Source: JAVKSL01 sp039583695 (GTDB lineage Bacteria; Actinomycetota; Acidimicrobiia; Acidimicrobiales; JAJPHD01). Taken from it: a DNA stretch of 64,000 bases. Every line of letters begins with the position of its first letter. Within the stretch, counting starts at the first letter, position 1. Shown here in pieces: positions 28,927 through 37,721 of this stretch. Both the position numbers and the translations under genes were made by a program. The stretch spans positions 1 to 64,000 of the forward strand of contig JAVKSL010000001.1 of the NCBI GenBank assembly GCA_039583695.1. Reading direction: 5' to 3'. A model generated the notes under the pieces. It searched no databases, was not told the origin of the DNA, and saw nothing but the letters and a program-made list of their open reading frames with translations.

Positions 28927-29895
28927 ATGAGCAAGCCCAAGTGGCTGGGCCGTCGGCAGGGCCGTGGTGGCCCGTACGGCCTGGGTGGCCTCGGAGGCTA
29001 CAGCGGGCCCAGCGGCCCGAGCGGGCCCAGCGGCCCTGGATGGCCCACCGGACCTGGTGATCCCGTCATCAGCCGGCGCACCGTGTTGATGCTCGTGGGA
29101 GGCGTCGTATCGGTTGCTGCGCTTGGCGGCGGCGCCACCGAGCTGATCCTCAACAGCGGTTCCAAAGGCACGACCCAGCAACTCACGACCGATGCGAGCG
29201 ACTCCGCCGCGCTGCGGGCCTTGCAGGCAAAAACCGCTCCGCGAGCGGTGTCCCCGTCTCACTCCCCCACCACCACCCAGAGCACCGAGAACCCCGCGCA
29301 GCTGGCGACCCAAGTCGACAGTGGTGTCGTGCCGGCGTCGACCACATTCTTTGGGCCATCGGCTGACCGCCACGTGTACATAACCATCGACGACGGCTGG
29401 TTTCCCGACAGACGGGTGATCGACCTCATCCGCTCCGAGAAGGTGCCGATCACCACTTTCTTGATAACCCAGGCTGCGTCCGAGCACCTCCGCTTCTGGA
29501 AGGCGTTCATCGCCGCCGGTGGGCAGATCCAAAATCACACCTATTCCCACCCGGACCTCACCAGATTGACTCAAGGCGGCGCCGAGAGCCAGTGGGCCCG
29601 GACCAACCAGCACTTTGCCAGCTGGTTCGGAGCCGCCCCGACGATCGGACGGCCCCCCTACGGAGCCATCGACAACAAGGTGGCCGTAGCCGCTCGCGAG
29701 GCGGGGCTCGACTCAATGATCATGTGGAGCTCCCTCGACGACGGCTTGGGAATCAAGACGTGGAACAATGGACCCATCATGCCCGGATCGATAATCCTTC
29801 TTCATTGGGATCCGGGCCTTTACGCCGAATTGCTTCAGGTGCTTCAGTTCGTGGACGACCATCACCTGGTGCCAGCCTTCTTGACCACCGCCTGA
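28927..29895 (+). CDS. Polysaccharide deacetylase-family protein with Gly-Pro-rich N-terminus
   Basis: A 322-residue protein. The N-terminus has collagen-like repeats (GYSGPSGPSGPSGPGWPTGP) and basic residues, then one hydrophobic segment (VLMLVGGVVSVAALGGGATE) that should anchor it in the membrane with the catalytic part outside. A Ser/Thr-rich linker leads to a NodB-homology domain: YITIDDGWFPDRR (motif 1 Asp pair), QNHTYSHPDL (the H-x3-H zinc ligands) and RPPYG (motif 3). It should remove acetyl groups from a cell-wall polysaccharide. The following HAD gene starts eight bases after its stop, suggesting co-transcription of 28927-31690. Confidence 0.85.
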   Translation: MSKPKWLGRRQGRGGPYGLGGLGGYSGPSGPSGPSGPGWPTGPGDPVISRRTVLMLVGGVVSVAALGGGATELILNSGSKGTTQQLTTDASDSAALRALQAKTAPRAVSPSHSPTTTQSTENPAQLATQVDSGVVPASTTFFGPSADRHVYITIDDGWFPDRRVIDLIRSEKVPITTFLITQAASEHLRFWKAFIAAGGQIQNHTYSHPDLTRLTQGGAESQWARTNQHFASWFGAAPTIGRPPYGAIDNKVAVAAREAGLDSMIMWSSLDDGLGIKTWNNGPIMPGSIILLHWDPGLYAELLQVLQFVDDHHLVPAFLTTA

Positions 29896-29903
29896 GCCGC
29901 GTG

Positions 29904-30671
29904 ATGCAGGCGGTGGTGTTCGACGTCGACGGAACCCTCGTGGACAGTGAGCAAGAGGGGCACCGGGTTGCTTTCAACTGGGCCTTTGCCGAGCTTGGCC
30001 TGGGATGCAGCTGGGACCGGGACACTTACCGGGCGCTTCTTGGCATACCCGGAGGAGTGCCCCGCCTGCGCCACTACCTCGATTCGGTTGGAATCGAGGT
30101 AGGCTCTGCCGAGGCCCTCGCTTCCCGGCTTCATGTCCTCAAGACCGCCCGCCTCGCCGAGATGATCGCACAAGGGCTGCTACCCCTGCGACCAGGAGTC
30201 CGCGAGCTGGTGGATGACCTGCGCCAGGCGGGCGTCCGGCTGGCCGTGGCCACGACCGGCTCGCGCCGGTGGGTGGAGCCGTTGCTGGCGAAGCTGTGTC
30301 CGGGGGCATTCGAGGTGATAGTGGCCGGATCGGACGTGCCCGCCATCAAGCCGGACCCCGCCTGCTACCAGTTGGCGCTGGCCAAGCTGGACCTGGAGCC
30401 GGCTGATGCGCTGGCGGTGGAAGACTCCCCCTCGGGTTGTGCCGCGGCCCTCCGAGCCGGGCTGGCTTGCCTGGTGGTGACCAACGAGGACACGGCCACG
30501 GCGCGCTTTCCTGGCGCCGCGCTGGTGGTGAGCGGGTTCGGCGGCCCGCCCCGGGACAAGGTGGTCTCGGACCCCCTGGGCGTCGCGCCCCAGCTGCCTC
30601 TTCGTGCGTCCGAGCTTGCGGGGCTCCTCGCCGCGGCCAGCCGAGCTGGCGCCCCGGTGCATGTCCCGTGA
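29904..30671 (+). CDS. HAD-superfamily phosphatase (CbbY/phosphoglycolate phosphatase-like)
   Basis: About 255 residues. Motif I is VVFDVDGTLVDSE (nucleophile Asp plus DGT), with an alpha-helical cap in between. Motif II is VATTGSR, motif III is the Lys in AIKPDP, and motif IV is ALAVEDSPSGCAAALRAG. The order and the VDSE after motif I place it in HAD subfamily IA with CbbY-like and beta-phosphoglucomutase-like enzymes. The substrate is probably a small sugar phosphate; the sequence does not say which. The ATG at 29904 is close behind the deacetylase, and its TGA overlaps the GTG of the epimerase. Confidence 0.87.
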   Translation: MQAVVFDVDGTLVDSEQEGHRVAFNWAFAELGLGCSWDRDTYRALLGIPGGVPRLRHYLDSVGIEVGSAEALASRLHVLKTARLAEMIAQGLLPLRPGVRELVDDLRQAGVRLAVATTGSRRWVEPLLAKLCPGAFEVIVAGSDVPAIKPDPACYQLALAKLDLEPADALAVEDSPSGCAAALRAGLACLVVTNEDTATARFPGAALVVSGFGGPPRDKVVSDPLGVAPQLPLRASELAGLLAAASRAGAPVHVP

Positions 30672-31690
30672 GGGTGCTGATCACCGGAGCCAGCGGATTC
30701 CTCGCCCGCCATGTCGTGCCGGCCGCCCTCGCCAGCGGCGCCGAGGTCCGAGCCAGCGCCCGGGGGCCGCGGCCTGGGTGGCTGGAGGATGCAGTCGACT
30801 TCTGCCCGGCAGACCTCACCTTCCCAGCATCGGGAGAGCTGCTCGAAGGCGTGACCCACGTGATCCACCTCGCTGGCGCGTCCAGCTCGCGCTCCTCAGA
30901 ACAACAGATGCACCAGGTCAACGTGACCGGCACGGCGAACCTCGCCGCCGCCATGCTCCGCCACGCTCCCCTGGCCCGGCTGGTCCACGTCAGCTCGACC
31001 TCTGTGTACGGCGAGGAGGTCCAGCTGGCCCTGCCGGTGCGTGAGGACGGTCCCCTGTCGCCCAGCCGCGCCTACGGCAAGACCAAGCTCGAGGCCGAAA
31101 AGGTGGTGCTCCACGCGATCGGCGAGGGCCTCAAGGCGCTGGTCGTGCGCCCGGTAACGGTGTTCGGCCCCTACAACACCAAGCTGCTTGCCAGCGCCAT
31201 CCTGGACGCGTCCCTGGAGCGGGCTGCCGGCCTCGGGACCCTGGACCTCAGCGCCCCGCCGGTCGAGCTCCGCCTGGTGCACGCGCAAGACGCGGCGCGC
31301 GCCCTGTTGCACCTCGGGATGCGATGCGGGAGCGAGGTGCTGGGTCGGGCCTTCAACCTGAGCCTGCCTGAGTTCCCCACCAGCCACGAGGTGGGCAGGG
31401 CGGTGGCGGGGGCACTGGGAATGGCACATCGGATCGTCCCGGAGGGATCCCCAGGGCTGTCCCTGGCGGAGCGCCAGGCCACGTGGGAGCGAGTCCAGCG
31501 CAGCGCCGGGCTGATTCCGAAGATCATCCTGAGCCCACGGCGGCTTCAGTTCCTCACCCGTCCCAACCCCAACAACGCCCTGAGCCTGGACGCGCTCTTG
31601 GGGACCGGATTCCGCTTCGAGCGCACGGACCTGGCCGCCGAGATCGCGGCGGTGACTGCCTGGTACGCCGAGCAGGCCTGGATCGTCTGA
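30668..31690 (+). CDS. NAD(P)-dependent sugar epimerase/dehydratase-like protein (extended SDR)
   Basis: A 340-residue extended short-chain dehydrogenase. The Rossmann nucleotide motif VLITGASGFLARHV is at the N-terminus, with VTHVIHLAGAS in the middle. The Ser of VHVSSTSVYGEE and the Tyr-x3-Lys of SRAYGKTKLEAEKV are catalytic, and RPVTVFGPYN is the usual substrate-domain motif. The family includes nucleotide-sugar epimerases and 3-beta-hydroxysteroid dehydrogenases; I cannot pick a substrate. The GTG start overlaps the HAD stop by four bases (GTGA), so the two are translationally coupled. Confidence 0.87.
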   Translation: MRVLITGASGFLARHVVPAALASGAEVRASARGPRPGWLEDAVDFCPADLTFPASGELLEGVTHVIHLAGASSSRSSEQQMHQVNVTGTANLAAAMLRHAPLARLVHVSSTSVYGEEVQLALPVREDGPLSPSRAYGKTKLEAEKVVLHAIGEGLKALVVRPVTVFGPYNTKLLASAILDASLERAAGLGTLDLSAPPVELRLVHAQDAARALLHLGMRCGSEVLGRAFNLSLPEFPTSHEVGRAVAGALGMAHRIVPEGSPGLSLAERQATWERVQRSAGLIPKIILSPRRLQFLTRPNPNNALSLDALLGTGFRFERTDLAAEIAAVTAWYAEQAWIV

Positions 31691-31777
31691 TTCCGGTGCC
31701 GGGCCTCGGGCCAGGCCCCGCTACATCCTATTTTTTGACCGGTACTTCGTGGGCCAGTGGTGGCTTCTTTGACCCGT

Positions 31778-33844
31778 TCATCCGAGGGCCACCACCGCCG
31801 CCAGGAGGGCAACCAGGGCCACCAGCATGTAGGCGATGTAGGCGTCGAGGCGTCCCGACTGCAGGCGCCTGGCCCAACGCGCTGCCCACAGGGCCACCAC
31901 CCGGCCTGGTCTATATATGTAGGCCTCGATCGGCTCGACAGCCGTCGCTTGGTACTCGACGTGGGTGGGACCCGGGATCCCTTCGGCAGGTAGGCCACCC
32001 TTGACGACCACTACCTCGCGGCGTGATCCGAGCACGTTCGCGAGGACATGGCGCAACACATTGGCGTAGGCGTACGCCCCGTAGCTGTCGGGGCCGGCCA
32101 CCCCGGCAGTCGCCGAATGCCAGGCTGGCACCCGACGGACCCGCAGCACTCGAGTCCGGCTCAGCCCGACCGCAGCCAGGGCGACGGTCACCATCCCCAC
32201 CGGTATCACCACGAAGAGCCAGGTGGGGGACAGGATGGAGAACCCACCGAACACAGGTTGGAGGACCCAGGGCGATTTGAGCGCCTGGTCGACCACCGCC
32301 GTGGGCACGATGGGGCCCAGGCCGGCAGCGATGTAGCGGATGCACCACGGAGCCGCCGCGGCCAACCAGAGGCAGCCCGAGCCCAAGAGGAGAAGGCCGG
32401 TCCGCCCCGATGCGCCGCGGTCACCCCGCCTGGGCAGGGCTCCGTTGGGCGGCGGCTGACCAAGCACGGCGAAAGCAAGCAGGCGGACGAACACCAGGGC
32501 AGCCACCCCGGCGCTGAGCGCCACCAAGGCCCCCCCACCTGCCATGGAGAGTCGCAAAGCCAAGCCGTGCACCCGAAACTGCTGCATCAGGGCTTCGAGG
32601 ATGAACCACTCCGAGACGAAGCCGATGGTCGGGGGCAGCCCAGCAAGCGTGAGAGCACCCGCCGCAAGGGTGGCCGAGCTCCAGGGGTGGGAGTGAGCTG
32701 CCCCTACTACCTCGGAAAAGCTCGAGCCTCCTCGGTCGGCCTCCACGTTGGCGACAGCCACGAACAGGCAGGACTTGGCGACTGCGTGAGCAACCGCCTG
32801 GAGGGTGGCGGCCAAGAGGCCCACGGCCAGCAATGACGGCTGACCCAGGGCCATGCCCACCATTGCCACCCCATAGCCAACCATGATTATGCCGCCGTTC
32901 TCCACGCTGGAGAAAGCGATCACTCGATTGAGGTCGGACTGCACCGCAGCAAAGACGACACCAAGGAGCGCCGTGAGACCGCCGAGGAGAAGCACCAAGG
33001 CAATCAGCCAGGTCGGCGGTGAACCCAGCACTCCGAGCATCCGCCATAGGCCGTAGAAGCCGACGTTCACCGCCAACCCGGCCATGGCGGCCCGCATGGG
33101 ACCCGTAGCGGCGGGATAGCCGCGCGGCATCCACACCTGGAGGGGGACCAGGCCCACCTTGGCACCGAAACCTGCCACGATGAGCGCGTAACTTGCTGCG
33201 TGGAGGACGCCGTGCGGCACGGCGTGCCAGGATGCGATCGTGAAGCTACCGACATTGCCGGCGAGGAGGAGAAAGGCGAACGTCAGGCAGGCGCCACTGG
33301 ACTTGGAGAAGCAGAGCGTGACCCAGCTGGCCCTGGCTTGGCCCACGCTCGATCGGCGTACGCCCGAGAGCACGTAGAAAGCAACCGTGAGCGACTCCCA
33401 CGCAAAAAGGAAGGTGAAGGCGTCGCCGGCGACGATGATCACCGTGACCGCTCCCAGCAGCAGCATGTACCCGGCGCCGAGGCCGTGACCATGCACCCTG
33501 GGCCCTTGTGCCGTGGGCCCTTGTGCCGTGGGTCCTTGTCTGACCCACGTGACCATGCAGGCTGAGATCCCTATGCCCAGGCCAGAGGTGAGGGTGAGGA
33601 ACAGCCCAGCCAGGCCGTCCAGGCGCAGGGACGTGCGACCGACACCGAGCAGGCTCCCCAGGTCGACGTTGACCGGGTGACCACCCACCATCTGGATCGC
33701 CGCGGCCAGCACGCAGGCACTGCCGAGGAGGCCGGCCAGGTAGGGGATGGGCCGGACCCGGCGGCTGCTGGCACCGAGGGTCAGGTCGATGGCGGCGCCG
33801 ACGAACCAGACGACCAGGCCAGCCAGCAGCAGCTCTGCCCTCAC
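31778..33844 (-). CDS. Proton-translocating antiporter-like subunit, HyfB/HycC/NuoL type
   Basis: A 688-residue integral membrane protein with about 14-16 hydrophobic segments, the last gene of a six-gene operon. Conserved points of the Mrp/NuoL family are present: the Glu of FAWESLTVAFYVLSG, the Lys of FGAKVGLVPLQVWMPR, and HAVAKSCLFVAVANVE. The C-terminal 100 residues carry an amphipathic stretch and a final helix as in HyfB. In the N-terminal loop a 15-base tandem repeat (33500-33539) encodes GPTAQGPTAQGP. It would form the distal ion-pumping arm of the complex. The GTG start overlaps the previous gene's stop (GTGA). Confidence 0.85.
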   Translation of the reverse strand: MRAELLLAGLVVWFVGAAIDLTLGASSRRVRPIPYLAGLLGSACVLAAAIQMVGGHPVNVDLGSLLGVGRTSLRLDGLAGLFLTLTSGLGIGISACMVTWVRQGPTAQGPTAQGPRVHGHGLGAGYMLLLGAVTVIIVAGDAFTFLFAWESLTVAFYVLSGVRRSSVGQARASWVTLCFSKSSGACLTFAFLLLAGNVGSFTIASWHAVPHGVLHAASYALIVAGFGAKVGLVPLQVWMPRGYPAATGPMRAAMAGLAVNVGFYGLWRMLGVLGSPPTWLIALVLLLGGLTALLGVVFAAVQSDLNRVIAFSSVENGGIIMVGYGVAMVGMALGQPSLLAVGLLAATLQAVAHAVAKSCLFVAVANVEADRGGSSFSEVVGAAHSHPWSSATLAAGALTLAGLPPTIGFVSEWFILEALMQQFRVHGLALRLSMAGGGALVALSAGVAALVFVRLLAFAVLGQPPPNGALPRRGDRGASGRTGLLLLGSGCLWLAAAAPWCIRYIAAGLGPIVPTAVVDQALKSPWVLQPVFGGFSILSPTWLFVVIPVGMVTVALAAVGLSRTRVLRVRRVPAWHSATAGVAGPDSYGAYAYANVLRHVLANVLGSRREVVVVKGGLPAEGIPGPTHVEYQATAVEPIEAYIYRPGRVVALWAARWARRLQSGRLDAYIAYMLVALVALLAAVVALG

Positions 33845-34689
33845 AGGGCCCTGCCCCCCTCGGGGTTCCCCGACCTACCCCGCTCCGTGACCAGGCCGAG
33901 CGCCAAGAGGATCCCATGGAGCAGGCTGAACGGGCTCGGAGGCGAGCCCGGGACCCATACGTCTACAGGCAACAGGTCCCCGATGCCCCCGCTGGTGGCG
34001 TAGGTCCGGTGCACAAGACCACCACTGGTGGCGTCGGTGCCAGCCGCGATCACGACCTTGGGGTCGGGCATGGACTCGTAGGTCCGCCGGAGGGGGCCCA
34101 CCATTCCGGCGCTGCCCACACCAGTGGCCAGCAGGATGTCGGCGTGCCGGGGGCTGGCGGTGAAGAAGATCCCCAGACGATGGATGTCGTACACCGGGTT
34201 GCCCAGCGCCTTTACCTCCCACTCGTCGGATCCGTCGGAGCCGACGTCCACATGGCGGATGTGAACCGAGCGTCGCAGGCCGCGGGTACGCCTGGCCAGC
34301 TCGGCGCGTACCTGGGCGAGGGCTCCCTCGTCCTCCTGCACATCGGCGCCCAGGACCAGCCCCTGGCGGTGGATGCTGGCCACCTCGGGGGATGGGTCGA
34401 ATCGGAACAGGTCTGGCCTTGCCTCCACGCAGCGGCCGCAGAGTATGCACCGCCCCCGGTCCAGGTGCAGCCGAGCCTTCGTCGTCCCGATAGCTCCTGT
34501 CGGGCAAAGGGCCGCGAGGTCCGCTGCCGAGCTCGTGCCGTCGCTCTCAACCTGGTCGGGCACCGCTGGCCCGCGGCGCTGCTCGACCAGACTGACCGCT
34601 CCCCGCCAGAGCTCTCCGTAGTCGTCGGGCCGAGCTGGATAACGGGTGGTGACCACCCCCTCGCTCAAGCCCCTCGTGATCCAGGGCAC
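33841..34689 (-). CDS. HyfI/NuoB-like subunit fused to a ferredoxin segment, all four cluster ligands missing
   Basis: 282 residues. Residues 1-100 form a one-cluster ferredoxin-like part with Cys62 (LCPTGAIG) and Cys81, Cys84 and Cys87 (CILCGRC). Residues 138-265 are a clear HyfI/HycG/NuoB domain: YDIHRLGIFFTASPRHADIL, LATGVGSAGMVGPLRRTYES, LPVDVWVPGSPPSP. In the family four Cys hold the proximal/N2 [4Fe-4S] cluster (pattern GSCNGC, GAC, PGCPP). Here they read GSDGSD, GTD and PGSPP, that is Asp152, Asp155, Asp219 and Ser249. The domain therefore cannot hold that cluster in the normal way, while everything around it is conserved. This points to a changed rather than decayed protein. Start GTG; it overlaps the next gene. 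Confidence 0.85.
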   Translation of the reverse strand: MPWITRGLSEGVVTTRYPARPDDYGELWRGAVSLVEQRRGPAVPDQVESDGTSSAADLAALCPTGAIGTTKARLHLDRGRCILCGRCVEARPDLFRFDPSPEVASIHRQGLVLGADVQEDEGALAQVRAELARRTRGLRRSVHIRHVDVGSDGSDEWEVKALGNPVYDIHRLGIFFTASPRHADILLATGVGSAGMVGPLRRTYESMPDPKVVIAAGTDATSGGLVHRTYATSGGIGDLLPVDVWVPGSPPSPFSLLHGILLALGLVTERGRSGNPEGGRAL

Positions 34690-36183
34690 CTAGGTTGACG
34701 CTCCCGCGACCGAGAGACCAAAGCTCGCCTCGATGAAGACAAAGTCGGTGAAGATGTCGGTGCCAAAGGCGCTCGGAAAGAGCGCCAGATTGTGGAACGA
34801 GGCGGACCGGGGCTTTGCCCTTGCCACCCGTCCGTCCTCGATCTCCACGAGGTACAGGATCTCGCCCTGCGGGGCCTCGGCCCAACCCAGGGCCAGGCCG
34901 TCGGCCTTTGGCACCCGGACCCGGAACTGGGCGTTGTCCATGCCGGCCAGCAGCTCGAGCGCACCGCGAGCCAATCCCAGCGATGTCCCTATCTCTGCAA
35001 GGCGCACGTACTGGCGGGCAAGAGCGTCTCCCTCGTCGCGCGAAGCGGGCAGATCCAGGCTGAGCAGGTCGAGGTAGGCACCGTAGGGGCGGGTGCAGCG
35101 AGCGTCTTCGGTGGAGCCCGAGGCCCGCCCCACGGGACCCAGGGCACCATGGGCGGCAGCCAACGCGGGCTTGATCACACCAGTTCCCCGCAGCCGGTCG
35201 AGGAACGACGGTGTGGCCATCAGGAGATTGGCGTCTGCCCTGATGCCATGCTCCAGCTGAGCCAGCAGGCCGAGGGCCTGCGCAGGCGATATTCGAAGCG
35301 CGCCAGACACACCGCCGGGCACGACGACCCCCCTGGCGAAGCGGTGACCGCAGAGCTGGGCTTGCAGGCGCAAGACCCGTTCTTTGTGCAAGGTCATCCG
35401 GGTATAGGCCACCGCCTGGCCGGCACCCTCGGTGTGATGGACCACGGAGTCAAGATGGTTGGCCACACGCTCCAGCTCGGCGTGGAGGAGCCGCACAAGA
35501 GCCGCAGGCGCGGGCAGCACCACCTGTGCCAGCTGCTCCACCGCCTGGCAGAACGCCAGAGCATGAGCAACCGAGGCCACCCCCTCGACTCGCTCGCCGA
35601 GCAGGACCCCATCCTCGATGGAGAGACCCTCGAAGCGGGCCTGGATGCCACGGTGCTTGTGATATACCCGGGTCCGTACGTGAGGGATGTCCTCTCCTGG
35701 CGTCTCGAGCAGGTACTCGATGGCTTCGTAGACGCCGGACCGCACCGGTCCGTAGGGGATCGTGAGCAACCCCTCACCCCTGGCGCGAACGGCCAACGCC
35801 CGATCGTCCAGCTCGACCTCCTCCCAGGTGACCGGAATCCTGATCTCGCCGGCTTCCCGCGGACGATGGAGCGGCAGGACCAGAGGGTCGAGCTCGGGAT
35901 GGCCCAGCGGCTCGATGCCCACCAAGTCGTGAATCTCGCGCTCGTACCACGAGGCGGCCGGCACCTGGGCGGTCACGGCAGGGTAGGACCTCGCTCCTGG
36001 AGGAAGAGCTGCTTCGATCACCTCCATCCGGTCCGGCCAGGCGAGCACGGCACGGAGGAATATCTGGTCTCCGATTGGGAAGGCGAACAGGCCAGCCAAA
36101 CGCGCGGCCCCTGACCGCACGGCCTGGCCGATCACTCCAGCCAACGCGCTGCCCTCGAGCCTGGTCGTCGGGGCGAGGCTCAC
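34690..36183 (-). CDS. HyfG/HycE-like large subunit (NuoC-NuoD fusion) without NiFe ligands
   Basis: 497 residues. Residues 1-115 resemble NuoC (WYEREIHDLVGIEPLGHPEL). Residues 130-497 resemble the HycE/HyfG large subunit (HKHRGIQARFEGLSIEDGVL, HALAFCQAVEQLAQ, RTRVYHKHRGI). In hydrogenases four Cys bind nickel and iron, in an RxCGxC-like motif and a C-terminal DPCxxC. The matching places here are RVEGVAS (Glu200, Ala203) and SFGLSV (Gly489, Val492). No metal-binding Cys remains, so it is not a [NiFe] hydrogenase. It recalls NuoD and the energy-converting hydrogenase-related (Ehr) proteins. The GTG at 36183 overlaps the hyfF-like stop and is preferred to the longer open frame. Confidence 0.87.
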   Translation of the reverse strand: MSLAPTTRLEGSALAGVIGQAVRSGAARLAGLFAFPIGDQIFLRAVLAWPDRMEVIEAALPPGARSYPAVTAQVPAASWYEREIHDLVGIEPLGHPELDPLVLPLHRPREAGEIRIPVTWEEVELDDRALAVRARGEGLLTIPYGPVRSGVYEAIEYLLETPGEDIPHVRTRVYHKHRGIQARFEGLSIEDGVLLGERVEGVASVAHALAFCQAVEQLAQVVLPAPAALVRLLHAELERVANHLDSVVHHTEGAGQAVAYTRMTLHKERVLRLQAQLCGHRFARGVVVPGGVSGALRISPAQALGLLAQLEHGIRADANLLMATPSFLDRLRGTGVIKPALAAAHGALGPVGRASGSTEDARCTRPYGAYLDLLSLDLPASRDEGDALARQYVRLAEIGTSLGLARGALELLAGMDNAQFRVRVPKADGLALGWAEAPQGEILYLVEIEDGRVARAKPRSASFHNLALFPSAFGTDIFTDFVFIEASFGLSVAGAST

Positions 36184-37718
36184 CGCGGAGGCCCCAGCTC
36201 CGCGGCAGCCCGCGCGAGGAGGTGGTCCAGCTGGGCGGGCGGATGGATGCCAAGCATGGCCAAGGCGATCAACCCCACCAGCATCGCGGCGACGATCCAT
36301 CCACTGGTCTCACCCCTGATCGCCCCCTCGGGGGCAGGAGTGACCATGGCCTGGGTGCCATACCACGACAGACCGAAGAAGGCCATGGTCACTCCTGCCA
36401 CCAGGATCGCAACGGCCACGTCTTGGGGATCGGACAGGCCACCGTACACGATCAGGAACTCGCTGCGAAATATCCCGAAGGGGGGGGCCGCAGACAGTCC
36501 CAAGATGGCCAGGACCAGCATCGGGCCGCTCCAAGGCAGGAGCCCGATGCCACCTCGGATCTGGGTCATGTCCTTGGTTCCCAACCTGCGCATGACGCTT
36601 CCCGCACCGAAGAAGGCGGTGGCCTTGGCGGCAGCGTGCGCCAGCACGTGGATCAGCACACCCACCACGGCGATGGTCACCCCGAAGCTCATTCCGATCA
36701 TCAAGATCCCCATGTGCTCGATGCTGGAGTAGGCGAAAAGGCGTTTTAGATCGCGCTGGCTGAGCAGGTAAAGGGCAGCCAGCACCAGCGAGGCGATGCC
36801 GAACGCCAGCAGGACCTCGCGAGGGAAGGCAACCCCCACGGAGCGGATGGCGATCTGATAGTAGCGCAGTATCGCGTAGAACGCAATGGTGAGAAGTGAT
36901 CCCGAAAGGAGCGCCGAGACGGGTGTGGGTGCCTCCGAATGCGCGTCCGGAAGCCAGGTGTGCACCGGGAACAGACCCATCTTGGTGCCGTAGCCAAGGA
37001 CGGCGAGCACGAAGGCCAGCCGGACGATGCCTGGGGGGAAGCGGGGGGCAGCTCGCAGCAACGGATCGAAGAACAGCTCGTAGCCCGAGCCAAGCACGGT
37101 GGAACCGGCATAGTAGATGACGATCGTCGCCACCAGGGCGATGCCCAGTCCCATGGACGCGATCAACACGTACTTCCACGAAGCCTCCGTGGCTCCCTCC
37201 GTGTTGTCGATCGCCACCAGCAGGGCCGATATGACTGTGGTGATCTCGATCGCCACCCACAACAGGGCCAGGCTGTTGACGATCGGGGCAACCGCCATGG
37301 ACCAGGCAAAAAAGTTCAGGCCTGCCCAGAATCGCTGGCTGTACAGGAGAGTCCCTGGCTCAGCGGGTGTGGAGAATGTGATCAGGTTGAGCGGGCCGCC
37401 GAGCCTTCGAGAGCCGTCCAGCACCTCCCGCGGCTCTCGCTTCGGTCCGTGCAGGTACCCAACAGCGAATATGGAGGTGACGGCATAAAGGAAAGCGGTG
37501 GCTACCAGGAACACCACGGAGAGCGCGTCGGCCCGCAACCAGGAGTCGAGAGCAAGGACCGAATGAGACCCGACCCCGGGCACGAGGGCCAGGGCCAGCC
37601 CAAATGTTGCGACGCCAGCCGAGACGGTCAGGCCTCCAGCGAGCGCTGGCGAGCTGCGCCACGCCACCAGGCCGACCACGACCGGCATCACCAGGATCAC
37701 GACCAGGATCGCGCCCAC
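36180..37718 (-). CDS. Antiporter-like membrane subunit, HyfF/HyfD/NuoN type
   Basis: A 512-residue membrane protein of about 14 helices. The Glu in SLALLWVAIEITTVISALLV and the Lys/His in GTKMGLFPVHTWLPDAHSEA, followed by TPVSALLSG, are the canonical proton-path residues. HVLAHAAAKATAFFGAGS and QIRGGIG follow. It is closer to HyfF than to NuoN by these segments. With the HyfB-like protein it gives two pumping modules. The GTG start at 37718 lies three bases after the HyfE-like stop. All key charged residues for ion translocation seem to be kept, in contrast to the metal sites of the peripheral subunits. Confidence 0.86.
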   Translation of the reverse strand: MGAILVVILVMPVVVGLVAWRSSPALAGGLTVSAGVATFGLALALVPGVGSHSVLALDSWLRADALSVVFLVATAFLYAVTSIFAVGYLHGPKREPREVLDGSRRLGGPLNLITFSTPAEPGTLLYSQRFWAGLNFFAWSMAVAPIVNSLALLWVAIEITTVISALLVAIDNTEGATEASWKYVLIASMGLGIALVATIVIYYAGSTVLGSGYELFFDPLLRAAPRFPPGIVRLAFVLAVLGYGTKMGLFPVHTWLPDAHSEAPTPVSALLSGSLLTIAFYAILRYYQIAIRSVGVAFPREVLLAFGIASLVLAALYLLSQRDLKRLFAYSSIEHMGILMIGMSFGVTIAVVGVLIHVLAHAAAKATAFFGAGSVMRRLGTKDMTQIRGGIGLLPWSGPMLVLAILGLSAAPPFGIFRSEFLIVYGGLSDPQDVAVAILVAGVTMAFFGLSWYGTQAMVTPAPEGAIRGETSGWIVAAMLVGLIALAMLGIHPPAQLDHLLARAAAELGPPR

Positions 37719-37721
37719 TAC

